Source of the DNA: Saccharomycopsis fibuligera x Saccharomycopsis cf. fibuligera
Taxonomy: Eukaryota; Ascomycota; Saccharomycetes; Ascoideales; Saccharomycopsidaceae
Length of the DNA: 64,000 bases
Assembly: GCA_001936135.1 (NCBI GenBank)
Contig: CP012818.1
Span: 1,674,001-1,738,000 of the forward strand
Direction of reading: 5' to 3'
Below the pieces are notes generated by a model. It saw only the letters and a program-made list of their open reading frames with translations. It had not been told where the DNA came from and ran no database searches. Made by a program: the position numbers and the translations under genes. Within the stretch, counting starts at the first letter, position 1. Each line of letters opens with the position of its first letter. Shown piece by piece: positions 31,663 to 40,399 of this stretch.

Positions 31663-33321
31663 ATGGATCAACTGGATATTGCATATTCCGAAGAAGATAG
31701 AGACATCTTCTCCGCTACAACAACAGAAATATCTCACATTACTGCCGTGCTTTCTGCTATATCGGTGGTAGGGTCCCAGGGAAATATCTACATTAGTCCA
31801 GATGGCTTAATCTTCACTTGCGAGAACGTTCATACAATAAGGGTCTCTGCCACTTTTGACAAGAAGCTATTTGACAACTATTACTTTGATCCGCCGGAGG
31901 AAGAAATAATCCATGACGCTGCTGAAAATGATAATGGCACAAACTTGACTGATGTTTCTAGTGATGATGAGGGAGTATCTAATTTACATACCCAGCTTAC
32001 TCAAGAAGTGAAAAATATTAGAAAAGGGGCCCGAAAGACCATGGAAATATGTATAGATCTTAAAAAAATGGTAGAATCATTTAATATTGCTTCCTCGCTG
32101 GGCGGGATTTCAAAAGAAACGGATTCAACCATTAAGTGTACATTATCATACAAGGGTCGTGGTCATCCATTTGTGGTTTCTTTTAGGGATCCGATGATGA
32201 CAGAAAGATGTGAATTCGCTACGTTTGTTGATTTGGAAGAACACCAATTTTTACTGTTGGATGTATCTAGTTTGGTAATGGAAGTTGTTCTTTCTGCTGA
32301 TGTGATACACGATGCATTAAACAACTTGAAAGATTTGAATAGTGAAGAAATCTACATTTATGCATCAAGCCTCGCTACTGACCAGAGAACGCTTGAAAAA
32401 GGCAGAGTCATAAATAATCATCTCATGTTTATATCAAAGGGTGAAATAGGGTTTTCGAGGTTTATTTTCCCGTCTTTGGAAAAGTTGGAACTTCGGCAGT
32501 ATGATCCAGTGAATTATGAATTCAGACCAGTGAAAAATGATTTTATTGTCAGCGTTTACAAGTTTGACATTTTCAAAAAAATAATGCGATCAGCTAAGCT
32601 TAGCTCCAAAATAAGAATTAGAAAAGATAACAAAGGCATAATTAGCATACATTTGTTGACCGCTTACAATATAGATAACACGGCAGCGATTTTTAACAGC
32701 AAAGTGAACTCTGGATTTCGAGGCAATAATCAACATCAATATCAACATAAAGAAAGAATGCCATTAATAAACAAGCATAAACCCACTTATGAAGGCACAG
32801 TCATCGAGTTTATTTTACTTGAACTTGCTGTGGATGAAGATGATGATGCTACAGCAAAAAGCGAGATTATTGATCTTATTAGACATGCAGAAAACATTTC
32901 GACGATAAACCCAAGAAACAAAAGAAAGAGGCAAAGTATGGCACAGAACAAACCTGCGCCTCATAATAATGATAATGACATAATGAATATTTTACAAAAT
33001 AACAAAAGGCTACATATGAATACCATAGATGAAGGTGAAGACCAGAGCGGCGATTCAGGATCCAATAATATTAATAATAATATTGAGTTTGACACTGGAC
33101 ACCGTGCACCACAAAATGGATTAGGGATAATAAATACTACTAGAGGTATCAACGAAATTTTGCATGATATCACAAATGTAGGTAACAGGGGTGCTGACGG
33201 TAGTGACGAGACTGGTAATGAAACTCATGATAATGAGTTAGACGTGGCTAATGATACGCTTGGAACATCTGAAGATGCAGGGGGTAAAGATGTGAGAGAT
33301 GATATAACTTTATTTTTTTGA
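31663..33321 (+). CDS. RAD17: 9-1-1 checkpoint clamp subunit (Rad17, Rad1-type)
   Basis: The protein is 552 aa. The PCNA-like fold of S. cerevisiae Rad17 is recognisable in order: ISHITAVLSAISVVGSQGNI, SPDGLIFTCENVHTIRVS, IKCTLSYKGRGHPFVVSFRD, then FIFPSLEKLELR. The very end DDITLFF resembles the IPIFF end of S. cerevisiae Rad17. With Ddc1 and Mec3 it forms the ring loaded at DNA damage sites to activate Mec1. The length exceeds S. cerevisiae (401 aa) through an acidic insertion (residues about 85-115) and a long Asn/Asp-rich C-terminal tail. Three CTG codons lie at weakly conserved sites. Confidence 0.9.
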   Translation: MDQLDIAYSEEDRDIFSATTTEISHITAVLSAISVVGSQGNIYISPDGLIFTCENVHTIRVSATFDKKLFDNYYFDPPEEEIIHDAAENDNGTNLTDVSSDDEGVSNLHTQLTQEVKNIRKGARKTMEICIDLKKMVESFNIASSLGGISKETDSTIKCTLSYKGRGHPFVVSFRDPMMTERCEFATFVDLEEHQFLLLDVSSLVMEVVLSADVIHDALNNLKDLNSEEIYIYASSLATDQRTLEKGRVINNHLMFISKGEIGFSRFIFPSLEKLELRQYDPVNYEFRPVKNDFIVSVYKFDIFKKIMRSAKLSSKIRIRKDNKGIISIHLLTAYNIDNTAAIFNSKVNSGFRGNNQHQYQHKERMPLINKHKPTYEGTVIEFILLELAVDEDDDATAKSEIIDLIRHAENISTINPRNKRKRQSMAQNKPAPHNNDNDIMNILQNNKRLHMNTIDEGEDQSGDSGSNNINNNIEFDTGHRAPQNGLGIINTTRGINEILHDITNVGNRGADGSDETGNETHDNELDVANDTLGTSEDAGGKDVRDDITLFF

Positions 33322-33576
33322 TGTTAAGTGTTCTACGCATAATAGTTAGTAGTCTTTGCTTAGATCTAACATGCTATTGTTTTCCTCTTAATACGTTTAT
33401 GATATTATATTTGACAAATTTACAGCTTGATAGCCGATTTTGAATCAAAAAAGAATTCAATCAAAACAAGATATTGAACCAAATTCTACCGCAGATTCTT
33501 TGTGCAGAAAAAAAAAAAAAATGCATGACATATCTGAAACCATCTACTTAATATATTTTTCAAGTTATTTAAATAA

Positions 33577-34493
33577 CTAAATGACATCCTCTTCGTCTTG
33601 ATTGTTCAAAGCAGCAAAATCGGATCTCATATTCTCTGGAGGCAATATGCTTGGAACGAAATGCAACACGCAGTAAGCGATACCAATAATTGAAATGATG
33701 AAACCTGGGAATATTCTCAAAATGTGGTCATGAGCAATGATAACGCCAATCAACAAATAGACTAAAATAGTAGAAGAAAATATTGTTAGAAAAGTTGATC
33801 TTAGCTGTAATAGCTAATATAGAAACCGTAATGTTCTCATAAGCTATTTAATAAAATAGATTGCCTCATACTTACAAACACCTCTTCCAATAAATGAAAA
33901 TAAAAAGGAAGCATAATTGAAAAGCTCCTGAGGAACTCTTATTTCTAGAAAATGTAAAATTAGTACGTTTATATAGGAGACAAAGATTTTGATAACAGCT
34001 TACCGATGCATAAATGCTGCTTGATACATACCAAGAAAGATAATTCCTGCGCCAGAAACTATCACGAAAATACCCAATATAAACTAAAGCAAAGCAATAT
34101 GCTGATGTTAGTGCCGTCCCTTCTGATTTTTTACTATATTTTATGTTCTATGACACCAAATCTGTCTTTATATATGCATATCTGATAGGTGGTAAAATAC
34201 AAAGAACATACATTTTGACTAAAATGTCGTTAGTAACATATCATAAATAAATAAAATAAAATTATTGGGGCAATTGAAGTACTTACAAGCCCGATAACAA
34301 TTGAGCAAGGCCACATAGGATCTAGTTGGGAATGTTAGTTATTTATTGCTTTTTGCAAACAAGCACAATCTATGTAGATATGTCTTCTCAATCCCTTGAT
34401 TCAACATACGCTCAAAGCCCCAACGGCAAAATTTGTTATTTTGAAAGCATTGCTCAAGTCAAAGGAGCGATTACTAGAGTCACTGAAATCCAT
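33577..34493 (-). CDS. TVP15: Golgi membrane protein Tvp15, six exons
   Basis: Six exons (34493-34410, 34321-34287, 34217-34211, 34083-34032, 33944-33876, 33761-33577) join to a 143-aa frame, the length of S. cerevisiae Tvp15. All five introns have GTATGT or GTAAGT donors, CTAAC/CTAAT branch points and TAG acceptors. The product has four hydrophobic helices: ITNFAVGALSILCGLAQLL, FILGIFVIVSGAGIIFLE, YASFLFSFIGRGVFYLLIG and FIISIIGIAYCVLHFVPSI, then PPENM and an acidic tail. YASFLFSFIGRG and HFVPSI-PPENM are Tvp15/COPI-associated family signatures. Tvp15 resides in Tlg2-containing late Golgi membranes. No single ORF covers the gene, so simple ORF calling misses it. Confidence 0.87.
34211..34217 (-). 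other. TVP15: 7-nt microexon of TVP15
   Basis: The coding-strand exon TCAAAAT is bounded by TACTAAC-GACATTTTAG on its 5' side and GTATGT on its 3' side. It completes a Phe codon left open by exon 2 (GGC TT + T) and adds Gln-Asn, then joins in phase 0 to exon 4. Skipping it shifts the frame and gives a stop within about eight codons of exon 4, so it is needed to make SGFQNFILGIF. Confidence 0.85.
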
Positions 34494-35167
34494 TATTGGA
34501 AAAGTTTATCTTATTGAACTATACAATTTTTGATTGCTTGTTTAACACATTTGTTCTAATGTGTATACAAGGAAAAACGAAAACGAAAACGAAAACGAAA
34601 ATTAAAAAAAAAAAGGATCGCGGAGGCGCTGTGCTGCTTTTCAACTTTAGTTGTTGCCCAAACTGCTCTCAGTACAACATGCACAATAGTAACTATGAAC
34701 ATTATTTCTTCAAAATCTAACTACTGGAATATAAGTTCACAAAACAATCCGTGATTTTTTAGAAGCAGATATCTGTACATGCTATTAAAATTTTTCGGCT
34801 GACTGCTACTACAATAGAGCATTCTCAAGCAAAGATGATGTAATATTAAACAGATAGAAGTAACTGCAAAATTGCAATAACTCAAATTTGCAAGCGAACA
34901 TTATCTAAAATAATGGAACTTATTATGGTCAAAACAGAAACAAAATTAATAAAATAAGATAAACTAAGAAATAAATGACAAAAAAGCGACGTTGAGTATA
35001 TCAAGACACCATGATATAGACAGCAGTCAGGTTGTAACGGCAAAAAATCAAAAATTTATTTATTACAAAAAGGAGAGAAAAGAAAAAGGGGCAAAGAATT
35101 AGTTATAATAAAAATAACGATAAAAATATATTAACTTACTTAAACACTTGGATTGGTATAATCAGAT
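34494..35167. other. TVP15 promoter and BMH1 3' flank
   Basis: A CGAAAA tandem repeat (four units, about 34574-34598), followed by an A-run, lies about 80-105 bp upstream of the TVP15 ATG; on the TVP15 strand it reads TTTTCG. The BMH1-proximal 150 bases are A-rich on this strand (T-rich in the transcript). No gene is seen. Confidence 0.55.
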
Positions 35168-35971
35168 TTACTCTTCATCAGCTTTGGCGGCTTCTTTTTC
35201 TTCAGGTTTGCTTTCAGCTGGCTTTTCTTTTTCAGCAGCTGGTTCTTCTTGACCGGTCTCAGACATATCAGAAGTCCACAAAGTCAAATTGTCACGCAAT
35301 AATTGCATAATAAGAGTGGAGTCTTTGTATGATTCTTCGGACAAAGTGTCTAATTCAGAGATAGCATCGTCAAAGGCTTGTTTAGCCAAGTGGCAAGCAC
35401 GGTCTGGGCTGCTGAGAATTTCATAGTAGAAAACAGAGAAATTAAGAGCCAAACCTAATCTGATTGGGTGGGTTGGTGGCAATTCAGTGACAGCAACTTC
35501 AGAGGCAGATTTGTAGGCTTCCAAAGACAAGTCAGCAGCTTCTTTACGTTTTTCGCTGATAGCGAATTCAGCCAAGTAACGGTGGTAGTCGCCCTTCATC
35601 TTGTAGTAAAAGACCTTAGATTCACCAGTTTGAGCAGATGGGATCAAGTGCTTGGTCAACACATTCAAGATATCATCACAGATTTCAGTCAATTCTTTTT
35701 CAATCTTAGATCTGTAGTCGCGGATCAAAGCAACTTGAGCTTCGTTACCTTTGGTTTCTTCTTTTTGTTCAATAGATGAGACAATTCTCCAGGAAGCACG
35801 ACGTGATCCGATCACATTCTTGTAAGCAACAGACAACAAGTTACGTTCTTCAACAGAGAGCTCTTGGCCAGAAGAAGCAACATTCTTCATATTTTCAACC
35901 ATTTCTTCGTAACGCTCGGCTTGCTCAGCGAGCTTAGCCAAATAGACTGAATTTTCACGTGAAAGAGACAT
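35168..35971 (-). CDS. BMH1: 14-3-3 protein
   Basis: The 267-aa protein is a complete 14-3-3 monomer. Both family signatures are present: [20 protein letters not shown] near residue 45, and [20 protein letters not shown] near residue 215. The phosphopeptide-binding Lys/Arg/Tyr residues ([21 protein letters not shown]) are conserved. The last 35 residues are an acidic, Glu/Lys/Ala-rich tail, typical of fungal forms. 14-3-3 dimers bind phosphoserine partners and act in TOR, Ras/MAPK and checkpoint signalling. Codon use is strongly biased (TTG, GCT, AGA), suggesting high expression. It has no intron and an unusually long (1.8 kb) upstream spacer. Confidence 0.97.
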   Translation of the reverse strand: MSLSRENSVYLAKLAEQAERYEEMVENMKNVASSGQELSVEERNLLSVAYKNVIGSRRASWRIVSSIEQKEETKGNEAQVALIRDYRSKIEKELTEICDDILNVLTKHLIPSAQTGESKVFYYKMKGDYHRYLAEFAISEKRKEAADLSLEAYKSASEVAVTELPPTHPIRLGLALNFSVFYYEILSSPDRACHLAKQAFDDAISELDTLSEESYKDSTLIMQLLRDNLTLWTSDMSETGQEEPAAEKEKPAESKPEEKEAAKADEE

Positions 35972-36789
35972 TTTTGACTAAAAAAAATAGTTAGTTAGAT
36001 ATATTATTCCGCTAATTTGACTGGGAAACAAGATCTAGATGGAAAAAAAAGAAAGAAAGCAAAGGTCCATGATTGTGAATATCTGAAGAAAAACAAGGGC
36101 TGTTGTCAACATCGTCTCAACGATCCGTGCTACCGCACGCCACTATTAACATCCAAACACCGTTTGAAAAAGTAAACACACAGCAAAGCTGACAGATACA
36201 AGGCTGTGAGCACTTCTACCAGGTTGCGCCCGAATGACTGAGAATAAAACATAGTTTGCAAATAAAACAAGATATACGGTAAAAATTATTTGACGATATC
36301 AAAACGCCTTGTCGGACTTAGTTTGCAAGTTCGATGGCGGCTAATCGGACACGAGCCGCTAAGCGCCTGCATCCCAATTCCTCCAACACGTAAGAAAACA
36401 GACACACCTGTCTTTTAACTCCAATGGATCAGAAAAATAAAAACAATTGTAATCGAAACTTAAGTTGCTAATATGGGCGCAATTGGTGATTTATGTCCGG
36501 CGCTAAATGGCGTGGTGCAAACGCTGACTTGTTCAAAAAAACTTGATGTTGACTTTTGTATAACCCTTGCGCATAAATTAAAAATCATGACTTGGAACAC
36601 ATTTAAAACAAAATGAACCATTCCTCATTATAACAATAACAAACCGATTGAATTTAGCACTTACTATCTATGTTTATTTGAGTTTGAAGGATTATAGTAT
36701 ACGAAGCTGAGTAGGAAAGAAGGTGATTTCTGGAGAAGGAGAAGGGAAAGTAGAAAAAAAACAAGTAGCAGGAAAGTGGGAGTTAATTT
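35972..36789. other. BMH1 promoter-proximal spacer
   Basis: About 800 bp upstream of BMH1 hold no supported gene. The first 100 bases before the ATG are A/T-rich. A G/C-richer patch (36300-36400, GGCGGCTAATCGG, CGAGCCGCTAAGCGCC) may hold factor sites. Purine-rich sequence at 36710-36780 leads into the GC-rich island. Confidence 0.5.
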
Positions 36790-36927
36790 TTGAAAGAGCA
36801 AAGAACTAATGACAAAAAAGCTAAAAAGGGCGAGCCAGCGACAGTACCTGGGAACACGAGCCCTGGCTCAACTCTGGAAGAGGGGCGGCCCAACCAATCA
36901 CAGCCCTTAGCAGGCCCCTGTCCGCTG

Positions 36928-36960
36928 AGCTTCAGTATGCCGGAAGCTTCAGTGCGCCGG
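36928..36960 (+). repeat. 17-bp direct repeat, two copies
   Basis: AGCTTCAGTATGCCGG (36928-36943) is followed after one A by AGCTTCAGTGCGCCGG (36945-36960), two mismatches in 16. It lies inside the GC-rich island. The TGCCGG of copy one and the CCGGCA ending just after copy two can also pair as a short stem. Confidence 0.8.
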
Positions 36961-37086
36961 CACCTGACTTGCCACCAACGCATCGCCCGCGCCCCCCGGT
37001 TTTTGGCCGGATTCTTTACTGAGTGCCAGCAAACACATTGCGGAATGTCCTGCGATACCGCCGTCCACTCAGTCGGCTAAGTGCAA

Positions 37087-37121
37087 TAGGCGAGCAAATC
37101 GCGCTCGTCCGCTTGCGCCTA
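37087..37121. repeat. Inverted repeat with potential hairpin
   Basis: TAGGCGAGC at the left end is complementary to GCT and CGCCTA at the right end, with a two-base bulge; inside it, CGAGC and GCTCG form an alternative stem. Such mutually exclusive pairings suggest either a structured RNA or a palindromic binding site. Confidence 0.55.
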
Positions 37122-37780
37122 AGTCTGGATGGGCCAGCTACTCACTGTTTGCACGATCGGAGGCTGACCTACTTTGTGTAGTATTTTAGTATTTTATCGG
37201 TTCTGGATGCTGTATGTACACAAGGATATATGATGGCAACAGGTTTTATATGTGCTAGATTTGCTGAAGGTGTTTACAGGCGAAATGTTGCGGTCTGCGC
37301 CCGCTCGGTCTGATTGAGCGTTCCGTCGCGAGTTCTTGGTGCTTGTTGGATCAGCGGTTGTCTCTGACAGCATTTTCTTAGCAACCGTCACTGGGATGTC
37401 AGAACTTAGTTGCGCCACAAAGGTTTGGGCTGCTCTAAGAAACAACGCGCTACCAAGAAGTGTTGAGCCTCATTTTTATAACAGAAACTGGATTTTTGTC
37501 TATTGATACCTCATATGTAGATTGTTTGAAAAGAGTTACTGACTGAAGTAAAGTAAAGTAAAAAAAGAAAAAATACAGACTGCGTGAGCGCTAGGCAACA
37601 AAAAACACATTGTGTGTCTCTAACCTCGCCGATCGATGATGTTGAATATGGCCGACTGACGTAAAGAAAATAAATGAAGAAATCATGAGCACCAACCTAA
37701 AAAAAGCGAATAATTTGGAAAAGAACGAATGTTATTGAGAAAGATAAAAATAGTTGAAAAGGTAAAAAAAAACATAATAA

Positions 37781-38321
37781 TTATACGGAGGCGTATTTGG
37801 CTGTCCATTCTTTAGCGGTTTGAATGGCACCGGCTTCGTCTTTTTTCCATTCTTCAGCGACATCATTAGCCAATGGATCATCTGGGTTAGGAGAAGTCAA
37901 TAGGGACTGGATACTAAGCAACAATGTTCTTATTTGAATAGCCGGACTCCAGTTTTCTTTCAAAGTGTCTAAACAAATTCTACCCAATCTATCAATGTTT
38001 GGATGGTAGATTTTGGTTAAAAAACGCACTTTTGGCGCCACCATAGGGTAGTCATCAGGTAAGTACAATTCTAATTTGAAGATGCCACCTTCGTATGGTG
38101 ATTGAGATGGTCCATCAATTTTAACGTCAAAGTAACGCAAATTGTCTTCATGTGGAGCGGCGTTTATTCCTGGAACTGGATCAGAGACCAATCTTTCAGT
38201 TTCCTGATGACAGTAGCAGTTAGTATATGTAATGTAACGTAGCAAGTGAGTCCAACTATTAGTCTTATCAATGTGGTGAATCAATACGTACTTTTATAAT
38301 TCTTTTTGGCAAGGAGCTCAT
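37781..38321 (-). CDS. UBC13: Ubiquitin-conjugating enzyme Ubc13 (2 exons)
   Basis: Exon 1 is 38321-38292 ([10 protein letters not shown]) and exon 2 is 38203-37781, giving 150 aa. The intron has a GTACGT donor, TACTAAC branch point and ATCAG acceptor. Exon 2 begins [13 protein letters not shown]. Catalytic Cys87 sits in [10 protein letters not shown] and the HPN motif in IYHPNID. The length and a near-complete match to S. cerevisiae Ubc13 leave little doubt. With Mms2 it builds Lys63-linked ubiquitin chains on PCNA in error-free damage tolerance. From known annotation, S. cerevisiae UBC13 also has an intron at this early position, so the intron is probably ancestral. Confidence 0.97.
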
Positions 38322-38749
38322 GGTAATATATAGTTAAGGCAAAATGAGATGTTTTGGAATAATTATAAAGATTGAGAATCAATTCTGTCAAAAAATTAAG
38401 AACAAATTTCCAACTAAGGATATTGAGACAAACTGGTGAGTCCTGTAAGTTCAAGTGAAAGAATTGTTGCCCCGCTTTTTTTTTAATGGCTATGATTATG
38501 ATCTTGTGGAATGGGTATAATAACTAATCTTTTCACAAAGGAGAATACAAAAGAAAAGCATCGTAGAACTACAATCGGTGATACTAAGATTAGCGCACGT
38601 GAATTTGCATGTGATCTTCTATTGGCTTCTATATTGAAAATATCTCTGTCCACACTTTTCGTGCTAACATGCATCAGCGACGAAAACAATTTGCTTCATT
38701 AAAATAAGAATTAGTATATATCAATCACAGCAACGTGTCAGACTAAAAA
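38322..38749. other. UBC13 promoter and RAI1 3' flank
   Basis: These 428 bp carry no supported gene. A CACGTG core (GCGCACGTGAATTTG, about 38595-38610) is the only notable element; short open frames here are chance. Confidence 0.5.
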
Positions 38750-39973
38750 TCATTCTTTGTCAATACCCATCTCTCTGAGTTGCTTTCTCCATTCCACAAA
38801 CTCTTTAGTCACCACAGGTTCGTCGGCCACTATTCTATCTCTTTCTTCATCACTCAATTCTGTAAACGATAACAGTGCACCATTATAACTCAATCTGCAT
38901 ATGTTTCTCAGCTGCGTGTCTAAATCACTAGCGTCATCTTTAGGAACAACATCCATCAACCATTCTAATACAGCTCCAAACCATTTCAAAGAATCCACAC
39001 AATTTATTTTTCTAACTTTCGGATTATTGCTATGTCTTTGAATAGGACTATTTTTCAAGATTAAAGGAACTTCCTCTGTCTTGAATTCTTCAACAGTTTT
39101 CAAATGCATGGCGTCATCTCTGAACGCATATATAATTTTGGGGATTCCTAACAAGAAACATTGAGCCCATGTTTTGAATAGCTTTTTCTCAAACGTTATC
39201 GCTTGCCCTTGTGTATTAATAACTTTACTAGTTTTTAATTCGACATAATGCGATACTGCACTATCCTTACCACTAAACTTATCATTAGGATCTGGCTTGT
39301 AGTCCCACACACAATCAACTTCGCCACCGAGCAAAAGCTTTGTATTACCAATCCCAGTCTTCACCACTGAGAGATACTGTTCAATGTTATTGACTTCTGC
39401 TTTTTCTCTAGACTCAATGTCTTTTCTCGATGCATCAGCCCATGGCTTATCTAATGTTGCGAGAGTTTCGAATTTGTATCCGGTATAAGTTAATTTATCC
39501 TGAGTGTCCTTGTCTATTCCCTGTGCCTCACGCGTACTCAACTCAGATTTTTTTCTCTGTACGTCTGAAAGATAATTGCTTTTAACAAAAACTTGTCCAT
39601 CGAAGCGCACCACATTCAAATCGAATACTTCATCGGGAGAGTAATGCAATGTCAAAATTTTTCTCATAAGGCCACGAAATGAAACAATATCACTTTTCAC
39701 CTTGGCATTTTGTCTTTTTTCGTAAGTGCTTATAGCTTTCAAAAACCCATCCATGGTGCCCTTATCCTCTATTTGCTTAAATTTTTTGAAACCTGCAGTG
39801 AGATCATAATTCTTATCAACTTCGGTATCGGGGAAATAGTAATATGATAGACACGAGTCATCAATGACTATAGATTCATCAATTTTTCTAGAGTATGAAA
39901 TGAGCTCCTTTGGCTGTTTTAATGCCGTAGTTTTGGTTCTTGAATTGAGAGGGAAAGTTTTTATTTGTGACAT
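38750..39973 (-). CDS. RAI1: Rai1/DXO-family decapping nuclease
   Basis: The protein is 407 aa, close to S. cerevisiae Rai1 (387). The DXO family active-site residues are visible: Glu169 in YTGYKFE, Glu218 and Asp220 in GGEVDC, and Glu245 and Lys247 in YVELKTS. Rai1 partners the 5'-3' exonuclease Rat1 in the nucleus, aiding transcription termination and rRNA maturation, and removes incomplete or NAD-type mRNA caps. The start at 39973 is a clean ATG (MSQIKTFPLN). It is on the same strand as UBC13 and CEX1 but separately transcribed. Confidence 0.94.
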   Translation of the reverse strand: MSQIKTFPLNSRTKTTALKQPKELISYSRKIDESIVIDDSCLSYYYFPDTEVDKNYDLTAGFKKFKQIEDKGTMDGFLKAISTYEKRQNAKVKSDIVSFRGLMRKILTLHYSPDEVFDLNVVRFDGQVFVKSNYLSDVQRKKSELSTREAQGIDKDTQDKLTYTGYKFETLATLDKPWADASRKDIESREKAEVNNIEQYLSVVKTGIGNTKLLLGGEVDCVWDYKPDPNDKFSGKDSAVSHYVELKTSKVINTQGQAITFEKKLFKTWAQCFLLGIPKIIYAFRDDAMHLKTVEEFKTEEVPLILKNSPIQRHSNNPKVRKINCVDSLKWFGAVLEWLMDVVPKDDASDLDTQLRNICRLSYNGALLSFTELSDEERDRIVADEPVVTKEFVEWRKQLREMGIDKE

Positions 39974-40399
39974 CTTTGGCGCTCAGTTGCATATGCTGCC
40001 AAATAGCTTGCTAAATTCGAGTTTTGATGTTTTGTTATTATACTCGTGTAGAATTGTTTTGAGCATCTGAGAGAACTGAAAGGCCGGAAACAGTACTCAA
40101 AGACAAACAATAGTGTATAAAGATATATATCCATCTGCATTGGCTTTCGCAGTGGAAAAAATTCACTTTTTTTGGTGTTTAAGCGGGTTACCTCTGAGAT
40201 GAGCATGCAATGCAAGAAAATGATTGATTTCAACATACATAATTAATACACAGACTAATTTACTTCAAGTTTTGTAGACGTCAAATCCTACGCAGTGTAA
40301 TCTCTATAAAACACAAAAAGCGTTGAATATTAAATAGTGAATTTTATTATGGGGTCTTTTTTTATCGATTTGATTATCAGCAGTAAGAAGCCATTAGAA
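39974..40399. other. RAI1 promoter and CEX1 3' flank
   Basis: No gene is seen in these 426 bp; the sequence is AT-rich with ordinary composition. Confidence 0.5.

Larger units (their letters stand above)
36790..37450. other. GC-rich gene-free island, possible structured RNA or regulatory element
   Basis: From about 36830 to 37140 the sequence is near 60% G+C by hand count, against clearly AT-rich flanks; a weaker GC-rich part runs to about 37440. It contains a two-copy 17-bp direct repeat (36928-36960), a TAGGCG/CGCCTA inverted repeat (37087-37121) and a CCAATCA box (36894-36900). Open frames across it lack features of real proteins. It could be a noncoding RNA gene, a distal activator region for BMH1 or a remnant of foreign DNA; nothing decides between these. 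Confidence 0.5.

Noticed and set aside
34326-34720. Plus-strand ORFs opposite TVP15 exon 1 and its promoter
   Set aside because: They are antisense to the spliced gene or span the CGAAAA repeat; no independent support.
36783-37445. Open frames of 66-96 codons in the GC-rich island
   Set aside because: High GC lowers stop frequency; the products have no membrane helix, motif or plausible fold, and overlap each other on both strands.
37631-37665. Possible C/D-box snoRNA (ATGATGT ... CTGA)
   Set aside because: The spacing between boxes is far too short and no terminal stem or second box pair is visible.
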